64,000 bases of DNA from Bog-756 sp963703145 (GCA_963703145.1 OY969793.1:2170001-2234000), one strand, 5' to 3'; counted from the first letter of the stretch, positions 35,504 to 44,245 are shown. The notes: generated by a model from the sequence alone, not told the origin. Translations and numbers: made by a program.

Positions 35504-36847
35504 TCACTCGATCGAGCCGTCAGCATGATGACCCGGGTCTCGTCGAGGATGCCCTGGCGGCGCATGACCTGGAGGACGCCGAAGCCGTCGAGGCTGGGCA
35601 GTCCGACGTCGAGCAGACACGACCCGCCCGCGCACCGTGCCCTCCCCGAGCGCTGCGGCTGCCTCGGCCCCGTCGCTGATGCGCAGGCTGGTGTAGTTGT
35701 GATGCGCCAACGCGTGCTCGATGACATCGGCAAAAGAGTCGTCGTCGTCGACGAGCACGACGTCGACCACCTCCGACGATCCCACCGTCGGACGCTCGCT
35801 GGCTAGCACGATGGCCTGGGATCCGGCTGCGGCGCGGCGCAGTCCCGTCTCGCACAAGTGCTCGAGCGACGCGAACGTCGTACCATCGGCCGGGAAGGAG
35901 GCGATCCCGGCACTGAAGCTGAACCGGGCCAGCCGGCCCGACGTGGCGGGGATGGCCTCAGCCGAACAGTCGGCCAACACCGGAGCGATCCGCCGCTGAG
36001 CATCCTCACCGGTGGCACCGTAGACACCCACAATGAATCCGTCACTCGACCAGCGTCCGACCACGTCCTCATCGTCGAACACTTCGAGGAGGCGCGTGCC
36101 GAGATGGCGGAGGATCACATCACCAACCGCTGAGCCCTCACTCTGGCGGATGTGCCCGAGCCCGTCGATCTTTATCTGCACCAGGGCAAACGGCTCGCTG
36201 CGCCGCGTAGCCAACCGGAGCACATGGTCCAACGACCGCTCGGCAGAGGCCCGATTCTCCGTTCCGGTCAGCGGGTCGATGTCGCACCGGGAACGCGCCG
36301 TGAGCGCCCCGGACAGCTGACGGCCGATCCGCACGGCTACGTCGTGCGCAGAGATGCTGATCGGCAGGTAGTCCACAGCCCCTGCGTCCATCGCCTCGTC
36401 GAGCCGACCTGGATCGTCGTCGCCCACCACCACGATGGGCAGCCGGTTCCAGCGCGGATGGCCTCGGACCATGCGGCACAGGTCAAACCCACTTACAGGA
36501 GACCCTCCACCTCCGAGGACTACGAGATCAGCACCCTGATCCTCAAGTGTTTCCCAGAGTTTCGCCGGATCGTTGCTGACGGTCAGGTAACAGCCCACCG
36601 ACGGTGCATGAGAGAGGGTCTCGATGAACGCCGCTGGCACGTTCACGACGACAACCTCGGACCGTGTTGGCGTCCGGCGGGCCAGTGCTTCAGCCAGGAA
36701 TCCCATCGTCTGGTGGGCACTTTGCGATCTCGGGATGACTCCCGAAGCGCCAGACCGAGCCAGATCGAGACGCTCTTCAAATCCGTCTCGGTCAGTTAAC
36801 ACGACGACCACGGCGGCCCGGGCGAGCCCAGACACGATCTGGCCCAA
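35504..36847 (-). CDS. Second open segment: receiver half, receiver-like and degenerate GGDEF domains
   Basis: The second frame is open for about 447 codons. Its apparent TTG start (GQIVSGLARAAVVVVLTDRD) is really the middle of a receiver. A second receiver-like domain follows with GADLVVLGGGGSPVSGFDL, where glycine replaces the phospho-acceptor Asp. The GGDEF-type domain begins DPLTGTENRASAE and contains RWSSDGFIVGVYG instead of GGDEF, then FSFSAGIASFPADG. Near its end VVLVDDDDSF opens the terminal receiver, and the frame is lost after TVRGRVV; the last 40 residues (Arg/Pro-rich) are out of frame. Confidence 0.6.
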   Translation of the reverse strand: MGQIVSGLARAAVVVVLTDRDGFEERLDLARSGASGVIPRSQSAHQTMGFLAEALARRTPTRSEVVVVNVPAAFIETLSHAPSVGCYLTVSNDPAKLWETLEDQGADLVVLGGGGSPVSGFDLCRMVRGHPRWNRLPIVVVGDDDPGRLDEAMDAGAVDYLPISISAHDVAVRIGRQLSGALTARSRCDIDPLTGTENRASAERSLDHVLRLATRRSEPFALVQIKIDGLGHIRQSEGSAVGDVILRHLGTRLLEVFDDEDVVGRWSSDGFIVGVYGATGEDAQRRIAPVLADCSAEAIPATSGRLARFSFSAGIASFPADGTTFASLEHLCETGLRRAAAGSQAIVLASERPTVGSSEVVDVVLVDDDDSFADVIEHALAHHNYTSLRISDGAEAAAALGEGTVRGRVVSARRRTAQPRRLRRPPGHAPPGHPRRDPGHHADGSIE

Positions 36848-37416
36848 TTCCGAGCCTGATTCGTGCGGATCATCGTCGATGATGATTGCGCTCGGATCAG
36901 TCGGGCCGCCTCCAGTCCACCGCCATACTCGGGCAGCGCAGCGATGGTGCTGACTACGAGGCCGGCGGCTGCTGCCTCCACCGTCAGCCGAGAGACCAGG
37001 TTGGTGTCGGTCGACACCAGCAGGATGCTGCTCTCCGCGCCCGCCGGCTCGGCATCGAGTGAGCGCTGTGCCGCCATCACCTCCGGACCGTGGCTCGCGT
37101 CCTCGACATCGGTACGCAGGGCCGTGACCGCTTCAGCCAACAATCTCCCGTCGACCGCGGGCTCACGGAGGAGTAGTTCGGCCTCGAGAGCCGCTCCGCT
37201 CCCGGTATCGAACCCGAAGGTTCCGAGCGAGCCGGCCAGCTTGTGTGCGGCACCGGCCGCGGCCTCGATAGCGCTGACACCGGCATTCCCTCGCAGGACA
37301 TCCGCCGCCGCTTGCTCGAGGAGAGCGATGAGGTCGAGGTTCGATTGCCGGTGACGCTGCCACAGGGCGGCCAGGGCTGAACCGAGTGCCGCGTCGTCCA
37401 ATTTCGTTGTGGTCAT
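36796..37416 (-). CDS. First open segment of the broken protein: HPt and start of a receiver
   Basis: As given, the first frame encodes about 206 residues. Residues 1-105 are an HPt-like helical bundle with AAGAAHKLAGSLGTFGFD, in which the His would accept phosphate. Then AESSILLVSTDTNLVSRL opens a receiver-like domain that loses frame near residue 175; the tail RTNQARNWARSCLGSPGPP is out of frame. The ATG at 37416 has CCAGGA four bases upstream; readings from 37488 lack such a signal. The 328 bases upstream, to the kinase stop at 37745, contain no gene. Confidence 0.6.
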   Translation of the reverse strand: MTTTKLDDAALGSALAALWQRHRQSNLDLIALLEQAAADVLRGNAGVSAIEAAAGAAHKLAGSLGTFGFDTGSGAALEAELLLREPAVDGRLLAEAVTALRTDVEDASHGPEVMAAQRSLDAEPAGAESSILLVSTDTNLVSRLTVEAAAAGLVVSTIAALPEYGGGLEAARLIRAQSSSTMIRTNQARNWARSCLGSPGPPWSSC

Positions 37417-37744
37417 CGTCCTGGCTCCCATAGATCGGTGTGGCTCGGACCGCATTGCGGTAGTGGGGTGGTCATCTGATGGCTCCATTCGTCGATCTGC
37501 AACGTGAATCGATCTCCGGCATTCCGTGACACTCCAGAGCTGCTATTCGACAGTGATTCGGGAATGCCATGAACTGATGCACCGCACGCTTGCGCTTGTT
37601 TAGCGCTGTGGGACAAGGGCGAGATGCACTGCTTTCGTTCCGATTGGATCGGCCAAGTTGACCACGCGGCACAGTGTGGTAGGCCCTAAAACTGGAGGGG
37701 TGTTCACCCCCGATGCTGAGCGCTGTTACGGCCGACCGACGCAT
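37417..37744. other. Intergenic region upstream of the broken signalling gene
   Basis: No credible gene is seen in these 328 bases. It contains an 8-bp perfect inverted repeat, GGCATTCC at 37518-37525 and GGAATGCC at 37561-37568, and a short palindrome GGGGTG-TT-CACCCC at 37697-37710. One or both may be regulatory sites for the HPt/HEAT/glycosyltransferase operon. Confidence 0.45.
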
Positions 37745-40207
37745 TCACTGGGCGGGCTCGAGGTCAGCGACTGCACTAGGACCGACGGGTACTTCCGCCT
37801 GGAGCAGGGCGCGACGTAGCACTTGGTACTCGGTCTCCACCTCATGGAGTCCGACGCTGGTGTCGTCCGTTGCACCCGCTCTCCCCATCGCCTCGAGCCG
37901 CCGGCACGACGCGCAGAGTCGTCTCCCGCCCAGCTGACCAGCCGTGCCCATGATGCTGCGGGCGAGATGGCGCAACGATCGCGCATCGCCGTCGTGGACA
38001 GCCGTGTGCAGCTCGATCAGCTGGCACTCCGTATCGTGCACGAACTGGTCGATGAGTTGGCTGAGCAGATCAAATCCGAAGGCATCACCCAGCGAGCGGA
38101 CGTTGGCCAAGACACTCTCGTCGGCAATGGCGACGGCGAGCGCATCGTCCTCTCGATCGCCTTGAGCCGGCGGTTCGCCCGACTGTTCGATCGCCTGTCC
38201 GACCACCGATAGGAGGTCAGCGATCCTCACCGGTTTGGCGATGTAGCTGTCCATACCGGAACGGAGGGACTCGTCACGGTCCTCCGGGCGGGCTCCGGCC
38301 GTCATGGCGATGATGGGCACGTGGTGCCTGCCCCGTTCGTTGGCTCGAATTGCCGCCGTGGCCTCGTAACCATCCATCGTCGGCATCTGACAGTCCATCA
38401 GTACGGCGTCGTAGGACCGTCCGGCCAGTGCCGCAACGGCCGCGGCCCCGTCGTCCACCACATCCACGACGTACCCCGCTCCGGTCAACATGGCGACCGC
38501 CACCCGCTGGTTAATCGGATTGTCCTCCGCCAGGAGGACCCGGCCAGTGGGGCGATCACCCTCCCGCACTGGAGGGTGATCGGGGGTTTGGTGGCCGTCG
38601 TCCAGCGCTGAGAGGCCCAGGGCCATCCGCAGACACGCTCGCAGATGATCTCGGTGGATGGGTTTGGACAGCGTTGCGCACACCCCGTTGGCGGTCGGAC
38701 TGCCGAGCTCGAGTTCGTGGCCAAGATCCGTCATCAGGACCACTTGGCAGCCCAGCTCAGCGCTCGAATCGATCGCCCTCGTCAGCTCCAGACCGTCCAT
38801 TCCCGGCATGGCCCGATCGACAACTGCGACGCCGTAGGGTCGACCGGCACGAGCGGCAGACCGCAGCGCCACCAGCGCCGATGTGGCCGTTCCCGAGGTG
38901 GTCACCGACATCCCCAAGTCGGTGAGGCAGTCTGCCAGGAAGGAGCGGACGCCAGCACTGTCGTCGACGATCAGGACCTGTGCGCCTGCGAAGCCGGCCT
39001 CGACCGCCGATGGCACCTGCTTCGGTGAGCCGGCCTCGCTTCGATCGGAGATGGTGAACCAGAAGGTACTGCCTTTACCCTGCTGACTGACGACGCCACA
39101 CTGTCCGCCCATCAAGGCGGCGAGCTGAGCGCTGATGGTGAGCCCGAGCCCCGTGCCGCCGTACCGCCTGGCCGTCGAGGCATCCTCCTGCACGAAGGGC
39201 TGGAAGATGGTGACGAGCTTGTCGGACGCGATGCCGTCGCCGGTGTCAGTGACCGCAAAACGGATGACGGCCGGATCAGCCTCGTCTTCCCTGCTGATCT
39301 GGACGAGCACCTCGCCAGCCTGGGTGAACTTGACCGCGTTGCCGATCAGGTTGGTCAAGACCTGCCGGAGCCGGCCCGGGTCGCCTCGAATGATTGCCGG
39401 GACCGACCGCTCCACCATGGCGACCAACTCAAGGCCTTTGACCTGGGCTGGCCCGGCCAGCAGGTCAACCACATCATGGAGTACCGAGCCGATGGAGAAG
39501 TCCACGGCATCCACCGACAAACGGCCAGCCTCCATGCGGGAGAAGTCGAGGATGTTGTTGACGATGGCTAACAGCGCCTGACCCGATCGCTGCACGGTGA
39601 GGGCGAAGTCGCGCTGACGGTCGTCAAGGCCAGTGCCAAGCAGCAGGTCGATCATGCCGATCACCCCGTTCATGGGAGTCCGGACCTCGTGGCTGACAGA
39701 GGCTAGGAAGTCCGACTTCGCGGCGGTTGCTCCATTGCTCAGGTGGAGGCAGCGGGCGTCGCTCACCATCAGCTGCAGATGCTCGACGGCGACCCGTCGG
39801 GCGGCGAGCAGCCGGGCCTCCAACTCGTCGAGTGAGCAGGGCTTGACGATGTAGTCCTGTGCCCCCGCCCGCAGGACCTGGCCCACACGGGACGCCGGAG
39901 AGTGGGCGGCGAGCACCACGACCGGGATCCATGCCGTCTCGGGGTCGGCCTTGAACCGTCCCAGAATCCCATCGTCGCCCCCACCGGGCGCGCCGATGTC
40001 GAGGAGCACCACGTCCGGGTTCTCCCGGTCGGCGACCTCCGCTGCCTGTTGGAAGCTGGACGCTTCTGACACGCCCCATCCCCGGGCGGTGAGCGCTGAG
40101 TGCATAGCCTCGCGGAGGTCCCCGTTACCCTCGACCACCAGGACTCGGGGACCCGTCGTGGCGTCGACGCACTCAACGAGATCGTTACCGGGCTCGGAAG
40201 ATGTCAC
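37745..40207 (-). CDS. Hybrid histidine kinase, REC-HK-REC-REC-HPt
   Basis: An 820-residue soluble kinase containing every relay step. The N-terminal receiver has VLVVEGNGDL and VVLLDIGAPG with VKPCS. HisKA follows with SVSHEVRTPMNG (His173), the HATPase with GNAVKFT, DTGDGIAS and GTGLGLTIS. Two more receivers follow, VAVVDRAMPGMDG/LSKPI and VLMDCQMPTMDG/AKPVR, and a C-terminal HPt with the acceptor His in LRHLARSIMGTAGQLGG. The start is GTG at 40207, overlapping the stop of the GGDEF-EAL gene (GTGA). It has no sensor domain of its own, so input probably comes through the N-terminal receiver. Likely targets are the receiver proteins downstream on the same strand. Confidence 0.94.
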   Translation of the reverse strand: MTSSEPGNDLVECVDATTGPRVLVVEGNGDLREAMHSALTARGWGVSEASSFQQAAEVADRENPDVVLLDIGAPGGGDDGILGRFKADPETAWIPVVVLAAHSPASRVGQVLRAGAQDYIVKPCSLDELEARLLAARRVAVEHLQLMVSDARCLHLSNGATAAKSDFLASVSHEVRTPMNGVIGMIDLLLGTGLDDRQRDFALTVQRSGQALLAIVNNILDFSRMEAGRLSVDAVDFSIGSVLHDVVDLLAGPAQVKGLELVAMVERSVPAIIRGDPGRLRQVLTNLIGNAVKFTQAGEVLVQISREDEADPAVIRFAVTDTGDGIASDKLVTIFQPFVQEDASTARRYGGTGLGLTISAQLAALMGGQCGVVSQQGKGSTFWFTISDRSEAGSPKQVPSAVEAGFAGAQVLIVDDSAGVRSFLADCLTDLGMSVTTSGTATSALVALRSAARAGRPYGVAVVDRAMPGMDGLELTRAIDSSAELGCQVVLMTDLGHELELGSPTANGVCATLSKPIHRDHLRACLRMALGLSALDDGHQTPDHPPVREGDRPTGRVLLAEDNPINQRVAVAMLTGAGYVVDVVDDGAAAVAALAGRSYDAVLMDCQMPTMDGYEATAAIRANERGRHHVPIIAMTAGARPEDRDESLRSGMDSYIAKPVRIADLLSVVGQAIEQSGEPPAQGDREDDALAVAIADESVLANVRSLGDAFGFDLLSQLIDQFVHDTECQLIELHTAVHDGDARSLRHLARSIMGTAGQLGGRRLCASCRRLEAMGRAGATDDTSVGLHEVETEYQVLRRALLQAEVPVGPSAVADLEPAQ

Positions 40208-42090
40208 TGCATCACCGGGTGGTGGTCCGGTACGACCTGGGGCAGAGGTGGGCTGGGAAAGGGTGCCACGCCGCAGCGGGGGTCGTTCGCCACCTCCGAT
40301 ACGGAGAGCGGACGGGCGAAGAGATAGCCCTGGTACCAGTCGCAGCCCAGGGCCGCGACATCCCGATGCTGGTCAACGGTCTCGACCCCCTCGGCCACCA
40401 TGGTCATCCCCATGCCGTGGCCCAACCCGACGACCGCGTCGATGATGAGGTTGCTCACCGGGCCGTGCTCGAGGTCCACGATGAAGGACCGGTCGATCTT
40501 GATGACATCGACCGGGAGCTCCTTCAAGTAGCTGAGCGAGGAGTAGCCGGTGCCGAAGTCGTCGAGGGCCAGGGACACGCCGAGTTCTTTCAGGCCACGG
40601 AGCACCGTGAGGATCCGCCCGCTGTCGTCGATGAGCACGCTCTCGGTCACCTCGAGGGTCATCGATGCCGGATCGGTGCCGGTGTCGTCGAGCACCTGGG
40701 CGACGAGGTCGACGAACCCGGGGGCAATCAGCTGGTGGACCGAGACGTTGACGGCCATGCCGAGCGCATCCCTCCCGGACTGGCGCGGCCACCGCTTCCG
40801 GTCCAGGCAGGCCCGTTCCAGCGCCCAGCGCCCGATGGCGACGATGAGTCCTGAACGCTCACCCAGCGGAACAGTTACCTCTGGCCCCACGAGGCCCTGG
40901 CTGGGGTGCTCCCATCGCAGGAGGGCCTCGAGCCCGACCACCGCGCCGGTGGCCAGGGACACCACGGGCTGGTAGTCGTTGCGCAGCTCACCTCTCGCCT
41001 CGGCCACGCGGAGGTCGTGGGTCAGCAGCACCCGGCGGCTGGCCAGATGCTGCTCCCCGAGGTCGAGGGTGCCAAATCGCGCGCCACCTCGGCGTTTGGC
41101 CTGGTACATGGCGACGTCGGCGTCCTGGATGATGCGCTCGGGGATGCTGTGACCGGGACCCGCGAACGCGATGCCGACGCTGGCGCTCAGATGGAGGGCC
41201 ACGTTGACCAGTTGGAACGGCTCCGCCAAAGCGGCGCCGACCCGTTGGGCCAGGAGTTCGGCGTCGGAGGGCTCCTCGAGGTCCTCGCACAAGATGATGA
41301 ACTCGTCCCCGGCCAGCCGGGCCAGCGTGTCACCCGGTCGGAGGAGGCCACCGATCCGCTCGGCCACGGCGATGAGCAACTCATCGCCCACCTGATGCCC
41401 GTAGGTGTCGTTGACGGTCTTGAAGTGATCGAGATCGGCGAACAGGATGGCCACGGTCTTCTTCGACCGCTGGGACCGCAGGATGGCGTGGTTGAGCCGT
41501 TGCACCAGCAGCGTCCGGTTCGGGAGGCCCGTCAATGGATCATGCAGTGAGTTCTCGAGCGCCAGCTCCGACGACTCGGTGAGCTCGGCACGAGTCTGGG
41601 CGTTCAGCAGGTAGGCGGCCGCCACGTCGGCCAGGGTCTGGGCGGCGGCCATGGCCTCCGCATCGAGGAGCCCGGGCGATGACCGATAGAGGTCCAGCGC
41701 GCCGAGCTGTCCGGACTTCTGACGGAGGGGGAAAGTGAACACCGCCACCAAGCCCTCCTCCACCGCCCGTTTGGCGAATCTCGGGAACTGGGTGTCCTCG
41801 CGAAGGTCGGCGATCGCCACCGACCGGCCCGTTCGGTACGCGGCGAGACACGGTCCTTCGCGTAATTCACTCTGCAGCTGTTCGAACCGCCAGGCCGATT
41901 CGTCCGAGGCTGCGATGAACTTGGGGCTCGCCCCCGGAGCGATCAGGGTGACCCCTGCCCCACTGATGGGCAGCATGTCGACGATGGTGACCACGAGGTG
42001 ATCGAGGATGGACTGGATGGGAAAGTCCGTGGCCAAGGTCCGGGCCAGATCGGCGAGAACATGAGCCAACTTCTTCTCGATCGCCGCCAT
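40204..42090 (-). CDS. GAF-GGDEF-EAL cyclic-di-GMP enzyme
   Basis: A 628-residue cytosolic protein. Residues about 10-165 are a GAF sensor domain (DLARTLATDFPIQSILDHLV, then GPCLAAYRTGRSVAIADLR). The GGDEF domain starts DPLTGLPNRTLL and has AGDEF, an accepted active variant, preceded by RPGD at the normal inhibitory-site spacing. The EAL domain has EALLRWEHP, VNVSVHQL, LEVTESVL, DDFGTGYSS, KIDRSFI and AEGVET, so the metal-binding and catalytic residues appear present. It could therefore make and degrade cyclic-di-GMP. It is the first gene of the minus-strand cluster ending at 31887 and overlaps the hybrid kinase by four bases, tying second-messenger control to that phosphorelay and the glycosyltransferase. 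Confidence 0.95.
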   Translation of the reverse strand: MAAIEKKLAHVLADLARTLATDFPIQSILDHLVVTIVDMLPISGAGVTLIAPGASPKFIAASDESAWRFEQLQSELREGPCLAAYRTGRSVAIADLREDTQFPRFAKRAVEEGLVAVFTFPLRQKSGQLGALDLYRSSPGLLDAEAMAAAQTLADVAAAYLLNAQTRAELTESSELALENSLHDPLTGLPNRTLLVQRLNHAILRSQRSKKTVAILFADLDHFKTVNDTYGHQVGDELLIAVAERIGGLLRPGDTLARLAGDEFIILCEDLEEPSDAELLAQRVGAALAEPFQLVNVALHLSASVGIAFAGPGHSIPERIIQDADVAMYQAKRRGGARFGTLDLGEQHLASRRVLLTHDLRVAEARGELRNDYQPVVSLATGAVVGLEALLRWEHPSQGLVGPEVTVPLGERSGLIVAIGRWALERACLDRKRWPRQSGRDALGMAVNVSVHQLIAPGFVDLVAQVLDDTGTDPASMTLEVTESVLIDDSGRILTVLRGLKELGVSLALDDFGTGYSSLSYLKELPVDVIKIDRSFIVDLEHGPVSNLIIDAVVGLGHGMGMTMVAEGVETVDQHRDVAALGCDWYQGYLFARPLSVSEVANDPRCGVAPFPSPPLPQVVPDHHPVMQ

Positions 42091-42254
42091 ACCGTTCCAC
42101 CCTGTTCGTCGACAGGAGCAGACCGCGGGGACCGGACGGCGAACTCAGCTAAGTGGCCTCACCGTACACCGGCGGTCGCTGGCGGGAAAGACATGGGGAG
42201 GTCCACCCGCCCGTCGATGGAGGGCGTGCTCCCCGCTACTGTTCGGCTCGGAAC

Positions 42255-42267
42255 CTCCCGAAGGGAG
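42255..42267 (+). promoter_or_regulatory. Hairpin enclosing the ribosome binding site of the DevR-like gene
   Basis: CTCCC-GAA-GGGAG can form a 5-bp stem with a three-base loop. The GGGAG arm is the Shine-Dalgarno sequence, five bases before the GTG at 42273. Pairing would mask the ribosome site. The stem is short, so the effect may be slight. Confidence 0.4.
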
Positions 42268-42272
42268 CGGTT

Positions 42273-42920
42273 GTGATTCGGCTATTCCTCCTTGACGATC
42301 ACGAGTTGGTGCGCAAAGGGCTGTGCTGCATCTTCGAGGCGGAAGCCGATATGGAAGTGGTCGGTGAAGCCGGCACCGCAGCCGAGGCGTTAGATCGAAT
42401 ACCGGCCGCCCGTCCCACCGTGGCCATCCTCGATGTGCGGCTGATGTCGAGTGACGGTGTGGAGGTGTGCCGTGAGGTGCAATCAACCGCCCCCGATGTG
42501 ACCTGTCTGATGCTGACCTCCTTCCCCGACGACGACGTGCTGCTCGAGGCGGTCATGGCCGGTGCCGCCGGCTACGTCCTCAAGAACACCCGTGCGAGCG
42601 ACCTCGTCAACGCGGTACGGCTGGTGGCCCGAGGGCAATCGCTCATCGACCCTGTGCTGACGAAGAGTCTGTTCGACCGGATCCGCGCCGGGACGGACGC
42701 TGATCCGAGACTGGCTGGACTGTCCGACCAGGAACGCCGCATCCTCGACCTGATCGCCGAGGGCAAGACGAATCGTGAGATCTCCGAGGTCCTATTCCTG
42801 GCCGAGAAGACCGTGAAGAACTACGTCTCGAAACTTCTGAAGAAGCTGGAGATGCACCGACGGACCGAGGCGGCCGTCTTTGTCGTGCGGACCATGCAAG
42901 CCTCCCGGTCGGGCGGCTGA
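42273..42920 (+). CDS. NarL/LuxR-type response regulator, DevR-like
   Basis: A 215-residue response regulator. The receiver has FLLDDHELVRKGL, the phospho-acceptor in VAILDVRLMSSDG, LMLTS and GYVLKN with the conserved lysine. The C-terminal LuxR-type helix-turn-helix reads LSDQERRILDLIAEGKTNRE, then LAEKTVKNYVSKLLKKLEM. The arrangement, including the LAEKTVKNYVS recognition helix and MHRRTEAAVF ending, closely resembles mycobacterial DevR/DosR. I choose GTG 42273 because AAGGGAG precedes it and the receiver begins two residues later. No DevS-type kinase is adjacent; the divergent neighbour is the GGDEF-EAL gene. Direct DevR function (hypoxia, nitric oxide) is not shown. Confidence 0.92.
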   Translation: MIRLFLLDDHELVRKGLCCIFEAEADMEVVGEAGTAAEALDRIPAARPTVAILDVRLMSSDGVEVCREVQSTAPDVTCLMLTSFPDDDVLLEAVMAGAAGYVLKNTRASDLVNAVRLVARGQSLIDPVLTKSLFDRIRAGTDADPRLAGLSDQERRILDLIAEGKTNREISEVLFLAEKTVKNYVSKLLKKLEMHRRTEAAVFVVRTMQASRSGG

Positions 42921-43352
42921 CGACGATGAGGGGTCCTCGTCGTCACACATCGCCGGCACGGTCGAAGAGGCGGTGAGCGCGATGGTCCTCGAGCGCTCGT
43001 CCCGACACGTGGCGGGGCGCAGGCGAGCGTGGACCGGAACGCCCTGGCGCTCCGGGGCCTGGCCGACGCGAATCACCGAGGTGCGACGCTGGCGTGGCCC
43101 AACTCGACGCCGGTGATCTGGCGGATCCCGCGGACAGCCCGAGCGGTCTCGCCGCAGGCGGTCGACAGAGGACAACGTCCCGGCCGTACAGGGTCGAAAG
43201 ACCCCCGATCCCTGGGACTTGCGGCATCAACTTCCTCGAGGGTGGGGTCTTCTCGTGCCTGGCTGGCTCCAGAGCCGGGAAATTCACCCTGGGCGAGGGT
43301 TCGCCTGTCGTAGGGTGGGTAGCGCGATCGGGCAGGGCGGAAGGGTTGGACC
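42921..43352. other. Intergenic region with no recognised gene
   Basis: These 432 bases separate two response regulators. Several frames are open on both strands but give Arg/Pro/Ala-rich sequence without family features or ribosome sites. I see no tRNA, hairpin terminator or clear operator. It may hold the promoter of the second regulator or be decayed sequence. Confidence 0.5.
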
Positions 43353-44102
43353 GTGTCCTCAGCTGGCGGCATGACCTCAGTGGTACTGGCCACCGACCAT
43401 TCGTTCATCGGCGACGGCCTGGCCTCGCAGCTGGCCGGGGTGGCCGATATCGACGTGGTGGGGCAGACCCGCGACTACCTGGAGCTGTTCGATCTGGTCG
43501 AGGCCATCCGGCCCCAGGCGGCGATCATCAGTGTCCGGTCAGCCGTCCTCGGCACCATGCCCATCCTGGTGGCCCGACGGCTGCGGCACGACTTCCTCGA
43601 ACTGGGGATCGTGATCATCGCCGAGGACGACGACGCCTGCGCCCTGGAGGCCATCCGTGACGGCTCGTCCAGAATCGCCTTCCTCCTCGACGAGCGGCTA
43701 CTCGACCTCGCCACCGTGCTGAGCGCGCTCCACGAGGTCTGCGCCGGGCAGTCGGTCCTCGATTCGAGCGTCGTGGACTCCCTCGTCCGGCACTACGAGG
43801 CCGTGCCGGTCAACACGCTGTCCTGTCGGGAGCCGGAGGTCCTGGAGCAGATGGCCAGAGGGCTCTCCAACCGGGCCATCGCCTCGGTGTTGAACATTTC
43901 GGTCAAGGCCATCGAGAAGGACGTCACGGCCATCTTCCGGAAACTCGAGCTGGTCGACCGGACCCTGGTCGACCGACGGGTGACCGCCGCCCTTACCTTC
44001 CTGCGGACCCTGGCCAACCCGTTCGGGTCAGACGCGGAGGGTCCCGGCGCCCAGCCGGTGGCACCGCCATCCAGGGTCAACGAGGCTCACGCAATGCGGT
44101 AG
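43353..44102 (+). CDS. LuxR-type regulator with a pseudo-receiver domain
   Basis: A 249-residue (or 243 from the ATG at 43371) regulator. The C-terminal LuxR-type helix-turn-helix is clear: LSCREPEVLEQMARGLSNRA, then NISVKAIEKDVTAIFRKLEL. The N-terminal domain has the receiver fold (VVLATDHSFIGDGLASQL) but lacks the phospho-acceptor: the strand that should end in Asp reads AAIISVRSAVLG. The usual lysine is also replaced, in AFLLDERLLD. It therefore probably responds to protein binding or a ligand instead of phosphorylation. GTG at 43353 follows GAAGGG; the ATG six codons on is also plausible. It has about 45 extra C-terminal residues of low complexity. Confidence 0.88.
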   Translation: MSSAGGMTSVVLATDHSFIGDGLASQLAGVADIDVVGQTRDYLELFDLVEAIRPQAAIISVRSAVLGTMPILVARRLRHDFLELGIVIIAEDDDACALEAIRDGSSRIAFLLDERLLDLATVLSALHEVCAGQSVLDSSVVDSLVRHYEAVPVNTLSCREPEVLEQMARGLSNRAIASVLNISVKAIEKDVTAIFRKLELVDRTLVDRRVTAALTFLRTLANPFGSDAEGPGAQPVAPPSRVNEAHAMR

Positions 44103-44245
44103 CTGTCTCGCTCAGCGGGCGGTTTTCGGTACTCTGAGCCCGTGGCGTGGCGATCTGCACACCCTCCGCTGTCGATGTACCGTGTCGGGGAACGGGAGAG
44201 CGAGACATTGGAGTCGTCCATGGCCGGGAGCTGTCGAACCAACTG

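Larger units (their letters stand above)
35389..37416 (-). pseudogene. HPt-REC-REC-GGDEF(degenerate)-REC protein, broken by two apparent frameshifts
   Basis: Joining three frames gives one multidomain protein from the ATG at 37416 to the TGA at 35389, which overlaps the HEAT-gene start (ATGA). Order: HPt, receiver, receiver-like domain, degenerate GGDEF, terminal receiver. Break one lies near 36896-36910, where AARL should continue as DPSAIIIDDDPHESGSELGQ (one base missing). Break two is at about 35617, where RGRVV should continue as LLDVGLPSLDGFGVL (one extra base; the minus strand reads GTGTCTGCTC). The terminal receiver has the acceptor Asp in that second stretch and TKPF. The GGDEF signature is SSDGF with no upstream RxxD, so it would not make cyclic-di-GMP. 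Whether the cell has an intact gene depends on whether the indels are real. Confidence 0.72.

Noticed and set aside
43094..43660. Plus-strand frame upstream of the pseudo-receiver gene
   Set aside because: It overlaps the real regulator in another frame, has Arg/Gly-rich composition and no ribosome site.
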